Notes under the pieces: generated by a model
What the model saw: the letters and a program-made list of their open reading frames with translations, nothing else
What the model was told of the DNA's origin: nothing
Database searches by the model: none
Shown here: positions 18,079 to 28,521 of the stretch, in pieces
Layout: every line of letters begins with the position of its first letter
Position numbering within the stretch: the first letter of the stretch is position 1
Made by a program: the position numbers and the translations under genes
From: Acidovorax sp.
GTDB lineage: Bacteria > Pseudomonadota > Gammaproteobacteria > Burkholderiales > Burkholderiaceae_C
Assembly (NCBI RefSeq): GCF_021287135.1
Contig: NZ_JAJTBB010000089.1
Coordinates: forward strand, 56,094 to 120,093
Direction: 5' to 3'
Length of the DNA: 64,000 bases

Positions 18079-18246
18079 ATGAACGACACCCCCCTGCCGA
18101 GCGGCGGCCCTGCTGCCACGCCCCGCCCGCACCAGCCCGGCGCCGCCTGTGCGGCCGCGCGGCCCGTGCGTGCGGGGGCCGCTCCAGGCGGGTGCCCGTT
18201 TTCCAGGGCCGAAGAAGAGCCCATGATTCGGAGGGACACCCCATGA
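18079..18246 (+). CDS. Possible 55-codon ORF bridging dapD and pilU
   Basis: An open frame starts 1 bp after the dapD stop and ends in an ATGA overlap with the pilU start. That spacing favours a translated, coupled gene. The product (55 residues, starting MNDTPLPSGGPAATP) is Pro/Ala/Gly-rich with no recognised domain, and such frames occur by chance in GC-rich DNA. It could be an operon-coupling leader or simple spacer. Confidence 0.3.
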   Translation: MNDTPLPSGGPAATPRPHQPGAACAAARPVRAGAAPGGCPFSRAEEEPMIRRDTP

Positions 18247-19406
18247 GCACGATGGAACGGATTCTTCGCCTGATGGCCGAGAAAAAGGCTTCCGATGTCT
18301 ATCTGTCGGCCAATGCCCCGGCGCTGATCAAAATCAACGGCGAGTGCATACCGATCAACAACCAGATCCTGCCACCGGACGCCCCGCGCAACCTGCTGTC
18401 CGAAGTGGTGCCCCCCGACCGTGTGGAAGAGCTGGAGGAAACCGGCGAGCTCAACATGGGCGTGCCCATCACCGGGGTCGGCCGCTTCCGTATCAGCGCC
18501 ATGCGCCAGCGTGGCAGCTACGCGGTGGTGGTCCGCTTCATCTCCCAGCAGATCCCCGAGTTCGAGTCGCTGGGATTGCCGCCGGTGCTGCGCGACCTGA
18601 TCATGGAAAAGCGCGGGCTCATCCTGGTGGTGGGTGCCACGGGGTCGGGCAAGAGCACCACCCTGGCCTCGATGATCGACACCCGCAACGAGGCGCTCAC
18701 GGGGCACATCCTGACCATCGAGGACCCGGTCGAGTACCAGTTTCGCAACAAGAAGTCGATCGTCAACCAGCGCGAGATCGGCAGCGACACCCAGTCGCTG
18801 CAGACGGCCCTGAAGAACGCCCTGCGGCAGGCGCCCGACGTGATCCTGATCGGCGAAATCCGCGACCGCGAAACCATGTCGGCCGCCATTGCCTACGCGC
18901 AGTCCGGCCACCTGTGCCTGGCCACGCTGCACGGCAACAACAGCTACCACGCGCTCAACCGGATCCTGTCCTTCTACCCGGTGGAAGTGCGCCCCACCAT
19001 GCTGGGCGACCTGGCTTCGGCGCTCAAGGCCGTGGTGTCCCAGCGGCTGGTGCGCAAGTCCGACGGTGGTCGGGTGCCGGCCGTGGAGGTCATGCTCAAC
19101 TCCAAGCTCGTGTCCGAGCTGGTGGAAAAGGGCGATTTCTCCGGCGTCCGCGAAGCCATGGAAAAGTCCATGGCCGAGGGCTCGCAGACCTTCGAGGAGG
19201 CCCTGGCCGTGTTGATCAAGGACGGCAAGATCGACCGCAAGGAAGGCCTGGCCTACGCCGACTCGCCCACCAACCTGATGTGGCGCCTGCAAAACGACTT
19301 CTCGCTGGCGGCCAAGGCCGCCAAAGCCCAGAAGGAGGCCCGCGATGCGCCCGACGATCTGCCCTCGTTCACGGAAATCGTGCTGGACGTGAAGCCGGCG
19401 GGGTGA
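18243..19406 (+). CDS. pilU: PilT/PilU-family type IV pilus retraction ATPase
   Basis: A 387-residue secretion/twitching ATPase. Walker A GATGSGKST (131-139), the Asp box LTIEDPVEYQF, Walker B VILIGEIRD and the His box ATLHGNNSYHAL are all present. The C-terminal extension after the core (SQTFEEALAVLIKDGKIDR, then a tail ending LDVKPAG) fits PilU better than the shorter PilT. PilU assists PilT in pilus retraction at the inner-membrane motor. GGAGG upstream supports ATG 18243. Its place inside a dap operon is unusual and no other pil gene is nearby. Confidence 0.88.
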   Translation: MSTMERILRLMAEKKASDVYLSANAPALIKINGECIPINNQILPPDAPRNLLSEVVPPDRVEELEETGELNMGVPITGVGRFRISAMRQRGSYAVVVRFISQQIPEFESLGLPPVLRDLIMEKRGLILVVGATGSGKSTTLASMIDTRNEALTGHILTIEDPVEYQFRNKKSIVNQREIGSDTQSLQTALKNALRQAPDVILIGEIRDRETMSAAIAYAQSGHLCLATLHGNNSYHALNRILSFYPVEVRPTMLGDLASALKAVVSQRLVRKSDGGRVPAVEVMLNSKLVSELVEKGDFSGVREAMEKSMAEGSQTFEEALAVLIKDGKIDRKEGLAYADSPTNLMWRLQNDFSLAAKAAKAQKEARDAPDDLPSFTEIVLDVKPAG

Positions 19407-19410
19407 GATT

Positions 19411-21706
<2,296 letters not shown>

Positions 21707-21778
21707 AGCCCCTGCAGGCCGCCCCGGGCGGCCCCGATTGCGGCCGTTCCGGCCTGCGCATTGTTTTCGCATGCATGC

Positions 21779-21805
21779 CACCCGCCTTGCGCGGGTGTGC
21801 TTTTT
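21779..21805 (+). terminator. Hairpin plus T-run between prmB and the ABC-F gene
   Basis: CACCCGC-CTTGC-GCGGGTG (21779-21797) is a perfect 7-bp stem followed by TGC and five Ts (21801-21805). It looks like an intrinsic terminator for the dap-prmB unit, yet the ABC-F start codon is only 10 nt past the T-run, so it may work as an attenuator. Confidence 0.6.
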
Positions 21806-21815
21806 CTGGTCTCCC

Positions 21816-23849
21816 ATGATCACCCTCAAGAACGTTACCCTGCGGCGGGGCACGAAAGTCGTGCTCGACAGCGTGTCCGCCACCATCAACCCCGGCGAAA
21901 GCGTGGGCCTGGTCGGGCGCAATGGCGCCGGCAAATCCAGCCTGTTCGCACTGCTCAGCGGCAAGCTGCACGAAGACGGCGGGGACTTCCACATCCCGTC
22001 CAGCTGGCGGATGGCCGAAGTCGCGCAGAACATGCCCGAAACCGACCAGCCAGCCACCGCGTTCGTGCTGGAGGGCGACACCCGCCTCACGGAGGTGCAG
22101 CGCCAATTGGCCGAGGCCGAGGCCAGCGACGACGGCATGGCCATCGCCCATGCCTACTCCGACCTGCACGATGCCGGCGCGCACGATGCCGTTGCCCGCG
22201 CGCAGGCGCTGATCCTGGGCCTGGGCTTTCGCGCCAGCGAGCTGAACCACCCTGTCAACAGCTTCTCGGGCGGCTGGCGCATGCGGCTGCAGCTGGCCCG
22301 TGCCCTGATGTGCCCCAGCGATCTGCTGCTGCTCGACGAGCCGACCAACCACTTGGACCTGGACGCCCTGGTCTGGCTGGAGTCCTGGCTCAAGCGCTAC
22401 ACGGGCACCATGATCGTCATCAGCCACGACCGGGAGTTCCTGGACGCGGTCACCAACGTCACCTTGCAGATTCAGAGCGGCCAGCTGACCCGCTACGGCG
22501 GCAACTACAGCAAGTTCGAGGAACTGCGCGCGCAGCAGCTGGAACTGCAGCAGGCCAGCTACGCCAAGCAGCAGGAAAAGATGGCGCACCTGCAGCGCTT
22601 CATCGACCGCTTCAAGGCCAAGGCCAGCAAGGCCAAGCAGGCCCAGAGCCGCGTCAAGCAGCTGGACCGCATGGAGAAGATCGCGCCCGTCCTGGCCGAG
22701 GCCGACTTCACCTTCGAGTTCAAGGAGCCCGCCAACCTGCCCAACCCGATGCTGGCCATCAGCGACGCGTCGTTCGGCTACCTGGACGAAGACGGCACGC
22801 CGACCACCATCCTCACCGGCGTCAACCGCTCCGTGCTGGCCGGCCAACGCATCGGCATCCTGGGCGCCAATGGCCAGGGCAAATCCACGCTGGTCAAGAC
22901 CATCGCCCGCACCATGAAGCCGCTGGCTGGCAGCATCACCGAGGGCAAGGGGCTGAACATCGGCTACTTTGCCCAGCAGGAGCTGGACGTGCTGCGCCCG
23001 GCGGAAAACCCGCTGGAGCACATGATCCGCCTGGCGAAGGAGCTGGGTCCCGACGCCAAGCAGCCCAGCCGCGAACAGGACCTGCGCAGCTACCTGGGCA
23101 GCTTCAATTTCACGGGCGACATGGTCAAGCAGGCCGTAGGCACCATGAGCGGCGGCGAAAAGGCCCGCCTGGTGCTGGCCATGATCGTCTGGCAGCGCCC
23201 CAACCTGCTGCTGCTGGACGAGCCCACCAACCACCTGGACCTGGCCACGCGCGAGGCCCTGGCCATGGCGCTCAACGACTTCGATGGCACGGTGATGCTG
23301 GTCAGCCACGACCGGGCGCTGCTGCGCTCGGTCTGCGAAGACTTCTGGATGGTGGGCCGCGGCGTGGTGGGACCGTTCGACGGTGACCTGGACGATTACC
23401 AGCGCTACCTGCTGGAGGAATCGCGGCGCTTGCGCGAAGAGGCCCGCCTTGCCGAGCAGCAGCAGGCTGCGGCGGCATCCCCCCCGCCAGCACCAGCCGC
23501 GGCCGCCCCTGCTCCGACACCGGCACCCGTTGCAGCAGCCCCCGTCCCGACAGCCCCGGCCCGTGACCAGCGCGAGCAACGCAAGCTGGACGCGCAGGCC
23601 CGCCAGCAACTGGCCGAGAAGACCCGCCCGCTGAAAAAAGAGCTGGAACAGATCGACAAGCGCCTCGCGGCCCTGACCGCGGAGCGCACCGAACTGGAGC
23701 ATCGGCTGACCGAACCGCTGCCGCCCGCCGACATTGCGGAGTGCGGCCGCCGCCTCAAGACCGGCCAGGACGAAACCGCGCAGCTGGAAGAACGCTGGCT
23801 CGAAATTTCAGAGGCGCTGGAAGAAATTTCTGCCCAGGCGGCCGGCTGA
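21816..23849 (+). CDS. ABC-F family ATPase (YheS/Uup-like)
   Basis: A 677-residue soluble protein with two ATPase domains and no membrane segments, as in ABC-F translation factors. Domain 1: GRNGAGKSS, SGGWRMRLQLARAL, LLLDEPTNHLD. Domain 2: GANGQGKST, MSGGEKARLVLAM, LLLDEPTNHLDL. Between them is the P-site-tRNA interaction motif region (RFKAKASKAKQAQSRVKQLD). The C-terminal ~120 residues are an Ala/Pro linker and a coiled coil (LEQIDKRLAALTAERTELEH). The overall plan fits YheS. It probably acts on stalled ribosomes. No clear ribosome site precedes ATG 21816; an in-frame ATG at 21771 would add 15 residues. Confidence 0.85.
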   Translation: MITLKNVTLRRGTKVVLDSVSATINPGESVGLVGRNGAGKSSLFALLSGKLHEDGGDFHIPSSWRMAEVAQNMPETDQPATAFVLEGDTRLTEVQRQLAEAEASDDGMAIAHAYSDLHDAGAHDAVARAQALILGLGFRASELNHPVNSFSGGWRMRLQLARALMCPSDLLLLDEPTNHLDLDALVWLESWLKRYTGTMIVISHDREFLDAVTNVTLQIQSGQLTRYGGNYSKFEELRAQQLELQQASYAKQQEKMAHLQRFIDRFKAKASKAKQAQSRVKQLDRMEKIAPVLAEADFTFEFKEPANLPNPMLAISDASFGYLDEDGTPTTILTGVNRSVLAGQRIGILGANGQGKSTLVKTIARTMKPLAGSITEGKGLNIGYFAQQELDVLRPAENPLEHMIRLAKELGPDAKQPSREQDLRSYLGSFNFTGDMVKQAVGTMSGGEKARLVLAMIVWQRPNLLLLDEPTNHLDLATREALAMALNDFDGTVMLVSHDRALLRSVCEDFWMVGRGVVGPFDGDLDDYQRYLLEESRRLREEARLAEQQQAAAASPPPAPAAAAPAPTPAPVAAAPVPTAPARDQREQRKLDAQARQQLAEKTRPLKKELEQIDKRLAALTAERTELEHRLTEPLPPADIAECGRRLKTGQDETAQLEERWLEISEALEEISAQAAG

Positions 23850-23879
23850 AGTGTAATTTCTTGTATTTTTCTGCCCATC

Positions 23880-23940
23880 GTTTTGGCACTTTGCGCTTGT
23901 ACCAGCAGCGCAAAGCGCTACATAAACGATAGCAAATTCA
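23880..23940 (-). repeat. Divergent dispersed repeat (family A), copy 4
   Basis: GTTTTGGCACTTTGCGCTTG to AACGATAGCAAATTCAA keeps the GATAGCAAATT end and the GCGCTTTG arms of the family but differs in the middle. It lies 30 bp after the ABC-F stop. Confidence 0.4.
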
Positions 23941-24042
23941 AGGCTTCACATTCGGGCACGTGCCGTTGCTTTTTTTTGCGAAACACTGTCAACGGCCGCG
24001 CAATGGCCTGCGTTGTGGGTACATCACAGGAGTTTTTCCACC

Positions 24043-24117
24043 ATGAACACCACTGCAATCTTGTCCGCTTGGCCCGAAGACGAACGCGATCGCAAGCGCG
24101 CTCCGGCCCGCTTCTGA
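24043..24117 (+). CDS. Candidate 24-residue small protein or leader peptide
   Basis: AGGAG lies 10 nt upstream of an ATG that opens a 24-codon frame. The peptide starts MNTTAILSAWP and ends in a charged DERDRKR stretch and ARF. The TGA stop is exactly the 3-nt loop of a perfect CGCTTC/GAAGCG hairpin (24109-24123). It matches no family that I know. It may be a small protein, a leader peptide or the coding part of a dual-function RNA. Confidence 0.35.
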   Translation: MNTTAILSAWPEDERDRKRAPARF

Positions 24118-24270
24118 GAAGCGCGACTTGCAAGTTCCTGCCCTGGGCTGTGCCGCCACCCAACACAAGCAGGAACCATGCCAAATAATGGCTTCGCTGG
24201 CTGATTTGCTGCGGCGCTGGATCAAGTTCCAACTGCGAAGACCCGGTTTCGTCCCGGCAGTTCCCTGACA

Positions 24271-24298
24271 AAAAAGACCCCGCATTGCGGGGTCTTTT
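24271..24298. terminator. Bidirectional intrinsic terminator
   Basis: GACCCCGC-ATT-GCGGGGTC is a perfect 8-bp stem. It is flanked by TTTT on the plus strand and a run of As (Ts on the minus strand), so it can stop the plus-strand transcript and also phaB mRNA, whose gene ends about 80 bp away. Confidence 0.85.
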
Positions 24299-24376
24299 GC
24301 TTGGGGCGCCGAGGCGCCGCGGGGCGGCACTGCAAGGGATCCTCTGCACGCATCGGTCAAGAGGATCCCAAACCCA

Positions 24377-25114
24377 TCAACCCATGTGCAGGCCGCCGTT
24401 CACCGAGAAGTCGGCGCCCGTGGCATAGCCGCCTTCTTCGGAGGCCAGCCAGGCGATGATGGAGGCAATCTCGCTGGGCTCGCCCAGGCGCTTCACCGGC
24501 ACGGTGGAGACGATCTTTTCCAGCACGTCGGGGCGGATGGCCTTGACCATGTCCGTTCCGATGTAGCCGGGGCTCACGGTGTTGACGGTGACGCCCTTGG
24601 TGGCCAGCTCCTGCGCCAGCGCCATCGAAAAACCATGCATGCCGGCCTTCGCAGCCGAATAGTTCGTCTGGCCGGCCTGGCCCTTTTCGCCGTTGACCGA
24701 GCTGATGTTGATGATGCGGCCCCAGCCCTTTTCCACCATGTCTGCCACCACCTGCTTGGTGACGTTGAACATGCTGTTGAGGTTGGTCTCGATGACGGCA
24801 TCCCAGTCCTCGCGGGACATCTTGAGGAACATCCGGTCTCGCGTGATGCCGGCGTTGTTCACCAGCACATCGATGGGGCCATGCTCGTTCTTGGCCTTCG
24901 TGAACGCTTCCACCGTCGAGTCCCAGTCGCCCACATTGCCCACCGATGCATAGAAGGTGAAACCGTGCGCCTTCTGCTCGGCCAGCCACTTGGCGTGGTC
25001 GCGCGTGGGGCCGCAGCCGGCGATGACCTTGAAGCCTTCCTTGTGCAGGCGCTGGCAGATGGCTGTGCCGATGCCCCCCATGCCGCCCGTGACATACGCG
25101 ACTTTCTGGCTCAT
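24377..25114 (-). CDS. phaB: Acetoacetyl-CoA reductase PhaB
   Basis: A 245-residue short-chain dehydrogenase that reduces acetoacetyl-CoA to (R)-3-hydroxybutyryl-CoA with NADPH, the second step of PHB synthesis. The GGMGGIG nucleotide loop (10-16), NNAGITRD, the catalytic serine in IINISSVNG and YSAAK fit the family; NAGITRDRMFLKM is characteristic of PhaB. A good AAGGAG lies upstream of ATG 25114. It is separated from phaA by 301 bp holding a terminator, so it probably has its own promoter. Confidence 0.95.
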   Translation of the reverse strand: MSQKVAYVTGGMGGIGTAICQRLHKEGFKVIAGCGPTRDHAKWLAEQKAHGFTFYASVGNVGDWDSTVEAFTKAKNEHGPIDVLVNNAGITRDRMFLKMSREDWDAVIETNLNSMFNVTKQVVADMVEKGWGRIINISSVNGEKGQAGQTNYSAAKAGMHGFSMALAQELATKGVTVNTVSPGYIGTDMVKAIRPDVLEKIVSTVPVKRLGEPSEIASIIAWLASEEGGYATGADFSVNGGLHMG

Positions 25115-25415
25115 GTGATTTCTCCTTGTTGGTTAACGTCTCAGCAGCCACTCTACCCAAGAAACAGGCCACTGCCGTGGAGGAAAACACTGAACCCCTT
25201 TCCTTTTTGACATATCGGCATGCGTCACACGTTTGACACACATCATGGCGTGGCGCTGACGCCGGTGCGCAGCCCGTGCACGCGGGTCTGCGCCCCGTCT
25301 TGGGGCATGGAAAAGCGGCGTCGATCAGCGGCGCCAAAAGGTGCAAGGACGGACGCAAAAAAGCCGCGCCCATGCGCGGCTTTCGGGGCGAGCGTGCTGC
25401 GGGGCAGCCAGCGCG
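25115..25415. promoter_or_regulatory. phaA-phaB intergenic region
   Basis: It contains the terminator after phaA (25357-25384) and about 240 bp leading into phaB. The phaB-proximal half is less GC-rich and includes candidate promoter material around TTTTTGACATATCGGCATG (plus-strand view, 25205-25223), but no confident -35/-10 pair on the minus strand. No gene was seen. Confidence 0.4.
25357..25384 (-). terminator. Intrinsic terminator after phaA
   Basis: Read on the minus strand, GCCGCGC-ATGG-GCGCGGC is a 7-bp stem followed by six Ts. It starts about 30 bp after the phaA stop codon and closes the phaC-phaA unit. Confidence 0.8.
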
Positions 25416-26594
25416 TCAGCGTTCCAGCGCCAGCGCTACTCCCATGCCGCCCCCGATGCACAGGGCGGCCAGGCCCTTCTTGGCATCCCGGCGCTGCATT
25501 TCGTGCAGCAGCGTCACCAGGATGCGGCAGCCCGAGGCACCAATGGGGTGTCCGATGGCGATGGCACCGCCGTTGACATTCACCTTGGCGGGGTCGAGGG
25601 CGAGTTCCTTGTTCACGGCGCAGGCCTGGGCGGCAAAGGCTTCGTTCAGCTCGAACAGGTCCACGTCGGCGGCGCTCCAGCCCGCGCGCTGCAGCGCCTT
25701 GCGCGATGCGGACACCGGGCCCATGCCCATGATGGCCGGGTCCAGCCCCGAGGTGCCGAACGAAGCGATGCGCGCCAGCGGCTTGAGGCCCAGCGCCGCA
25801 GCCTTCTTGGCCGTCATCACCACCACGGCAGCGGCGCCGTCGTTGATGCCCGAAGCGTTGCCAGCCGTCACGCTGCCGGCCTTGTCGAAGGCCGGGCGCA
25901 GACCCGCCAGGGCTTCGGCATTGGTCTTGCGGTTGAGGTATTCGTCGGCGTTGAAGACGATGGGGTCACCCTTCTTCTGCGGAAGGGTCACGCCCACGAT
26001 TTCATCCACGAACTTGCCCGCGTCCTGGGCAGCGGCCGCCTTCTGTTGGCTGGCCAGGGCCAGCGCATCCTGCATGTCGCGGGTGATGCCGTATTGCTTG
26101 GCCACGTTCTCGGCGGTAATGCCCATGTGGTACTGGTTGTACACGTCCCACAGGCCGTCCACAATCATGGTGTCGACCAGCTTCCAGTCGCCCATGCGCT
26201 GGCCTTCGCGCGAGCCGTTGAGCACGTGCGGTGCCAGGCTCATGTTCTCCTGGCCGCCGGCCACCACGATCTCGCTGTCGCCCCAGGCCACCGCCTGGGC
26301 CGCCAGCATCACGGCCTTCAGGCCCGAGCCGCAGACGGCGTTGATGGTCAGCGCCGGGGTTTCCTTGGCCACGCCGGCCTTTATCGAGGCCTGGCGCGCA
26401 GGGTTCTGGCCCACGCCTGCCGCGAGCACCTGGCCCATGATGACCTCGCCGATCTGGTCGGCTTGCAAGCCCGCGCGCGCAATCGCTTCGCGGATGACGA
26501 TGGAGCCCAGCTCGGTCGCGGGCGTCTTGGCCAGGGCGCCACCAAACTTGCCCACGGCAGTGCGGGCGGCCGAAACGATGACGATGTCTTCCAT
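25416..26594 (-). CDS. phaA: Acetyl-CoA acetyltransferase (beta-ketothiolase) PhaA
   Basis: A 392-residue thiolase that condenses two acetyl-CoA to acetoacetyl-CoA. The nucleophile is Cys88 in NAVCGSGLKA; NEAFAAQ, GHPIGASG and the second active-site cysteine in ALCIGGGMG complete the site. Length is standard for biosynthetic thiolases. AAGGA about 7 nt upstream supports ATG 26594. It lies 99 bp downstream of phaC on the same strand with no terminator between, so the two are probably one transcript. Confidence 0.95.
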   Translation of the reverse strand: MEDIVIVSAARTAVGKFGGALAKTPATELGSIVIREAIARAGLQADQIGEVIMGQVLAAGVGQNPARQASIKAGVAKETPALTINAVCGSGLKAVMLAAQAVAWGDSEIVVAGGQENMSLAPHVLNGSREGQRMGDWKLVDTMIVDGLWDVYNQYHMGITAENVAKQYGITRDMQDALALASQQKAAAAQDAGKFVDEIVGVTLPQKKGDPIVFNADEYLNRKTNAEALAGLRPAFDKAGSVTAGNASGINDGAAAVVVMTAKKAAALGLKPLARIASFGTSGLDPAIMGMGPVSASRKALQRAGWSAADVDLFELNEAFAAQACAVNKELALDPAKVNVNGGAIAIGHPIGASGCRILVTLLHEMQRRDAKKGLAALCIGGGMGVALALER

Positions 26595-26693
26595 GGAATG
26601 TCCTTGTGGTTGATGGGTTGCTGGTTCGGATTCTCGCAGCGCGGAAGATCCGCACTGTTCCATACCAGGGTTTCTGCGTACCCGGCCGGGGCC

Positions 26694-28394
26694 TCAGGCC
26701 TTCTCTTTGACGTAGCGGCCCGGCGCGGGCTCGATGGCCTTGAACTTGGCGCCTTTGCCGTAGCTCTTGGGTGCGGCAATCTGCTTGCCCGCGTGGCCCT
26801 TGAGCCACTGCGACCAGTCGGTCCACCAGCTGCCGGGGTGTTCGGTGGCGCCTTCGAGCCACTGGTCCAGCGTGGCAGGGAACTTGCCGTCGGCGCGCAT
26901 CCAGTGGCTGCGCTTGCCCTTGGCGGGCGGGTTGATCACGCCCGCGATGTGGCCCGAGGCGCCCATCACAAACCGCTTCTTGCCGGGCAGCACCTGGGTG
27001 GACGCATACGCGGCCGTGGCCGGCACGATGTGGTCCTCGCGCGAGCCGTAGATGTACACCGGCATCGTGAGCTGGCCCAGGTCCATCTTTTCACCGCACA
27101 CGGTGAGCTTGCCGGGCTGGACGAGGTTGTTCTCCAGGTAGAAGTTGCGCAGGTACCAGGCGTAGAACGGGCCGGGCAGGTTGGTGCTGTCGCTGTTCCA
27201 GTACAGCAGGTCAAAGGGCGGCGGGGTTTCGCCCTTGAGGTAATTGCCCACCACGTAGTTCCACACCAGGTCGTTGGGACGCAGGAAGCTGAAGGTGGAG
27301 GCCAGATCCTGGCCCTTCATCAGCCCACCCTGCCCCATCTGCATCTCGCGGAACTTGACGAAGGCCTCGTCGATGAACACGTCCAGGATGCCAGTGTCCG
27401 CAAAGTCGATCAGCGTGGTCAGGAAGGTGGCGCTGGCCACCGGCTCGTCGCCACGCGCGGCCAGCACGGCCAGGGCGTTGCTCAGGATGGTGCCGCCCAC
27501 GCAAAAGCCCAGAGCGTTGATCTGCTCGGCGCCGGTGATGTTCTGCACCACGTCGATGGCGGCCATGGCGCCGTCTTCCACGTAGTCGTCCCAGGTCTTG
27601 TGGCCCAGGTCTTCGTGGGGGTTGCGCCAGCTCACCACGAACGTGCGGTGGCCCTGCTCCACCGCGTAGCGGATGAGCGAGTTCTCGGGCTGCAGGTCCA
27701 GGATGTAGAACTTGTTGATGCACGGCGGCACCAGCAGGAACGGCCGTTCGTACACCTTGGCCGTGAGGGGTTTGTATTCAAGCAGCTGGAACAGCTCGTT
27801 CTCGTACACCACGGCGCCCTCGGTGGTGGCCACGTTGCGGCCCACCTCGAACAGGCTCTCGTCCGTCATGGACACATGGCCCTGCGAGATGTCGTGCCAC
27901 AGGTTCTTCAGCCCCAAGGCAATGCTTTCGCCCTTGGTCTCGATGGCCTTTTTCTGCGCCTCGGCGTTGAAGGCCAGGAAGTTGCTGGGGGCCATGGCGG
28001 CCATCCATTGCTCCACGCCGAAGCGGATGCGCGCCTTGGTCTTCTCGTCGGCTTCGACCGCGTCGGCCAGGCCCATCAGCGTGCGGGCGTTGAGCAAATA
28101 AGCCGCTGCGGAGAAGGCCGCCACGGGATTGCTGGCCCAGCCTTCACCGGCAAAGCGCTTGTCCTTGATCTCGGGGGCGCCCTGCAGGCCCTGCGTCCAC
28201 AGCGCCTGCGCCTCCTGGAGGTACTGCTGCTGCAGGGCCTTCAGCTTGTCGGGCGAGAGCTTGACGGCGGAGGCGGGAGGCAGCGCGCCACCCAGGTCCA
28301 TCTTCTGGAGCGATTGCAGCGCGTGGGCCCAGGTTTGGCCGAAAATCTGCTGGAACTGCTGGGCGCCTTCTGCCCAGGGTGATTCAGAATGCAT
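26694..28394 (-). CDS. phaC: Class I poly(3-hydroxyalkanoate) synthase PhaC
   Basis: A 566-residue PHA synthase that polymerises (R)-3-hydroxyacyl-CoA at the granule surface. The lipase-like box is GFCVGG with catalytic Cys298; WNSDSTNLPGPFYAWYLRN holds the family aspartate region, and GHIAGVINPPAKGKRSHW the catalytic histidine. Size and sequence fit class I, which works without PhaE or PhaR subunits. It is the first gene of a phaC-phaA unit; a small membrane-protein gene is divergent. Confidence 0.96.
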   Translation of the reverse strand: MHSESPWAEGAQQFQQIFGQTWAHALQSLQKMDLGGALPPASAVKLSPDKLKALQQQYLQEAQALWTQGLQGAPEIKDKRFAGEGWASNPVAAFSAAAYLLNARTLMGLADAVEADEKTKARIRFGVEQWMAAMAPSNFLAFNAEAQKKAIETKGESIALGLKNLWHDISQGHVSMTDESLFEVGRNVATTEGAVVYENELFQLLEYKPLTAKVYERPFLLVPPCINKFYILDLQPENSLIRYAVEQGHRTFVVSWRNPHEDLGHKTWDDYVEDGAMAAIDVVQNITGAEQINALGFCVGGTILSNALAVLAARGDEPVASATFLTTLIDFADTGILDVFIDEAFVKFREMQMGQGGLMKGQDLASTFSFLRPNDLVWNYVVGNYLKGETPPPFDLLYWNSDSTNLPGPFYAWYLRNFYLENNLVQPGKLTVCGEKMDLGQLTMPVYIYGSREDHIVPATAAYASTQVLPGKKRFVMGASGHIAGVINPPAKGKRSHWMRADGKFPATLDQWLEGATEHPGSWWTDWSQWLKGHAGKQIAAPKSYGKGAKFKAIEPAPGRYVKEKA

Positions 28395-28521
28395 GCTCTT
28401 TCCTCGGTGACGGGGCGCCCGCTCCGGCCAGGCCGGCGGGCAGGCTCTCTTTCGGATTCATTGTTGCCGACGCCCCGGCGCCTGGCAACGGAATCACAAC
28501 ACGTGCAGTGAACGCAAACCA

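Larger units (their letters stand above)
24043..24298 (+). ncRNA. Candidate structured RNA ending at the bidirectional terminator
   Basis: After the small ORF come the palindrome ACTTGCAAGT (24126-24135) and an 8-bp inverted repeat GTTCCTGC (24134-24141) / GCAGGAAC (24169-24176). The segment then runs to the intrinsic terminator with no further ORF. The 5' end is unknown and the start given is nominal. The pattern suggests a short independent transcript; expression is not shown by the sequence. Confidence 0.35.
23850..24376. other. 527-bp region between ABC-F gene and phaB, with signs of an RNA gene
   Basis: It contains a degenerate repeat copy (23880-23940), a Shine-Dalgarno followed by a 24-codon ORF (24043-24117), several hairpin-forming segments and a strong bidirectional terminator (24271-24298). 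AT content is higher than in the surrounding genes. Nothing here resembles a known tRNA, 6S, tmRNA or 4.5S RNA by eye. Confidence 0.5.

Noticed and set aside
23883-24188. A 101-codon frame through the phaB-upstream region.
   Set aside because: Cys/Ser/Arg-rich translation with no family pattern; the 24-codon ORF with a proper Shine-Dalgarno in another frame is the better candidate.
28463-28489. GTTGCC/GGCAAC inverted repeat upstream of phaC.
   Set aside because: A 6-bp stem with a 15-bp GC-rich loop is common by chance here, and it does not resemble the site in front of phaZ.
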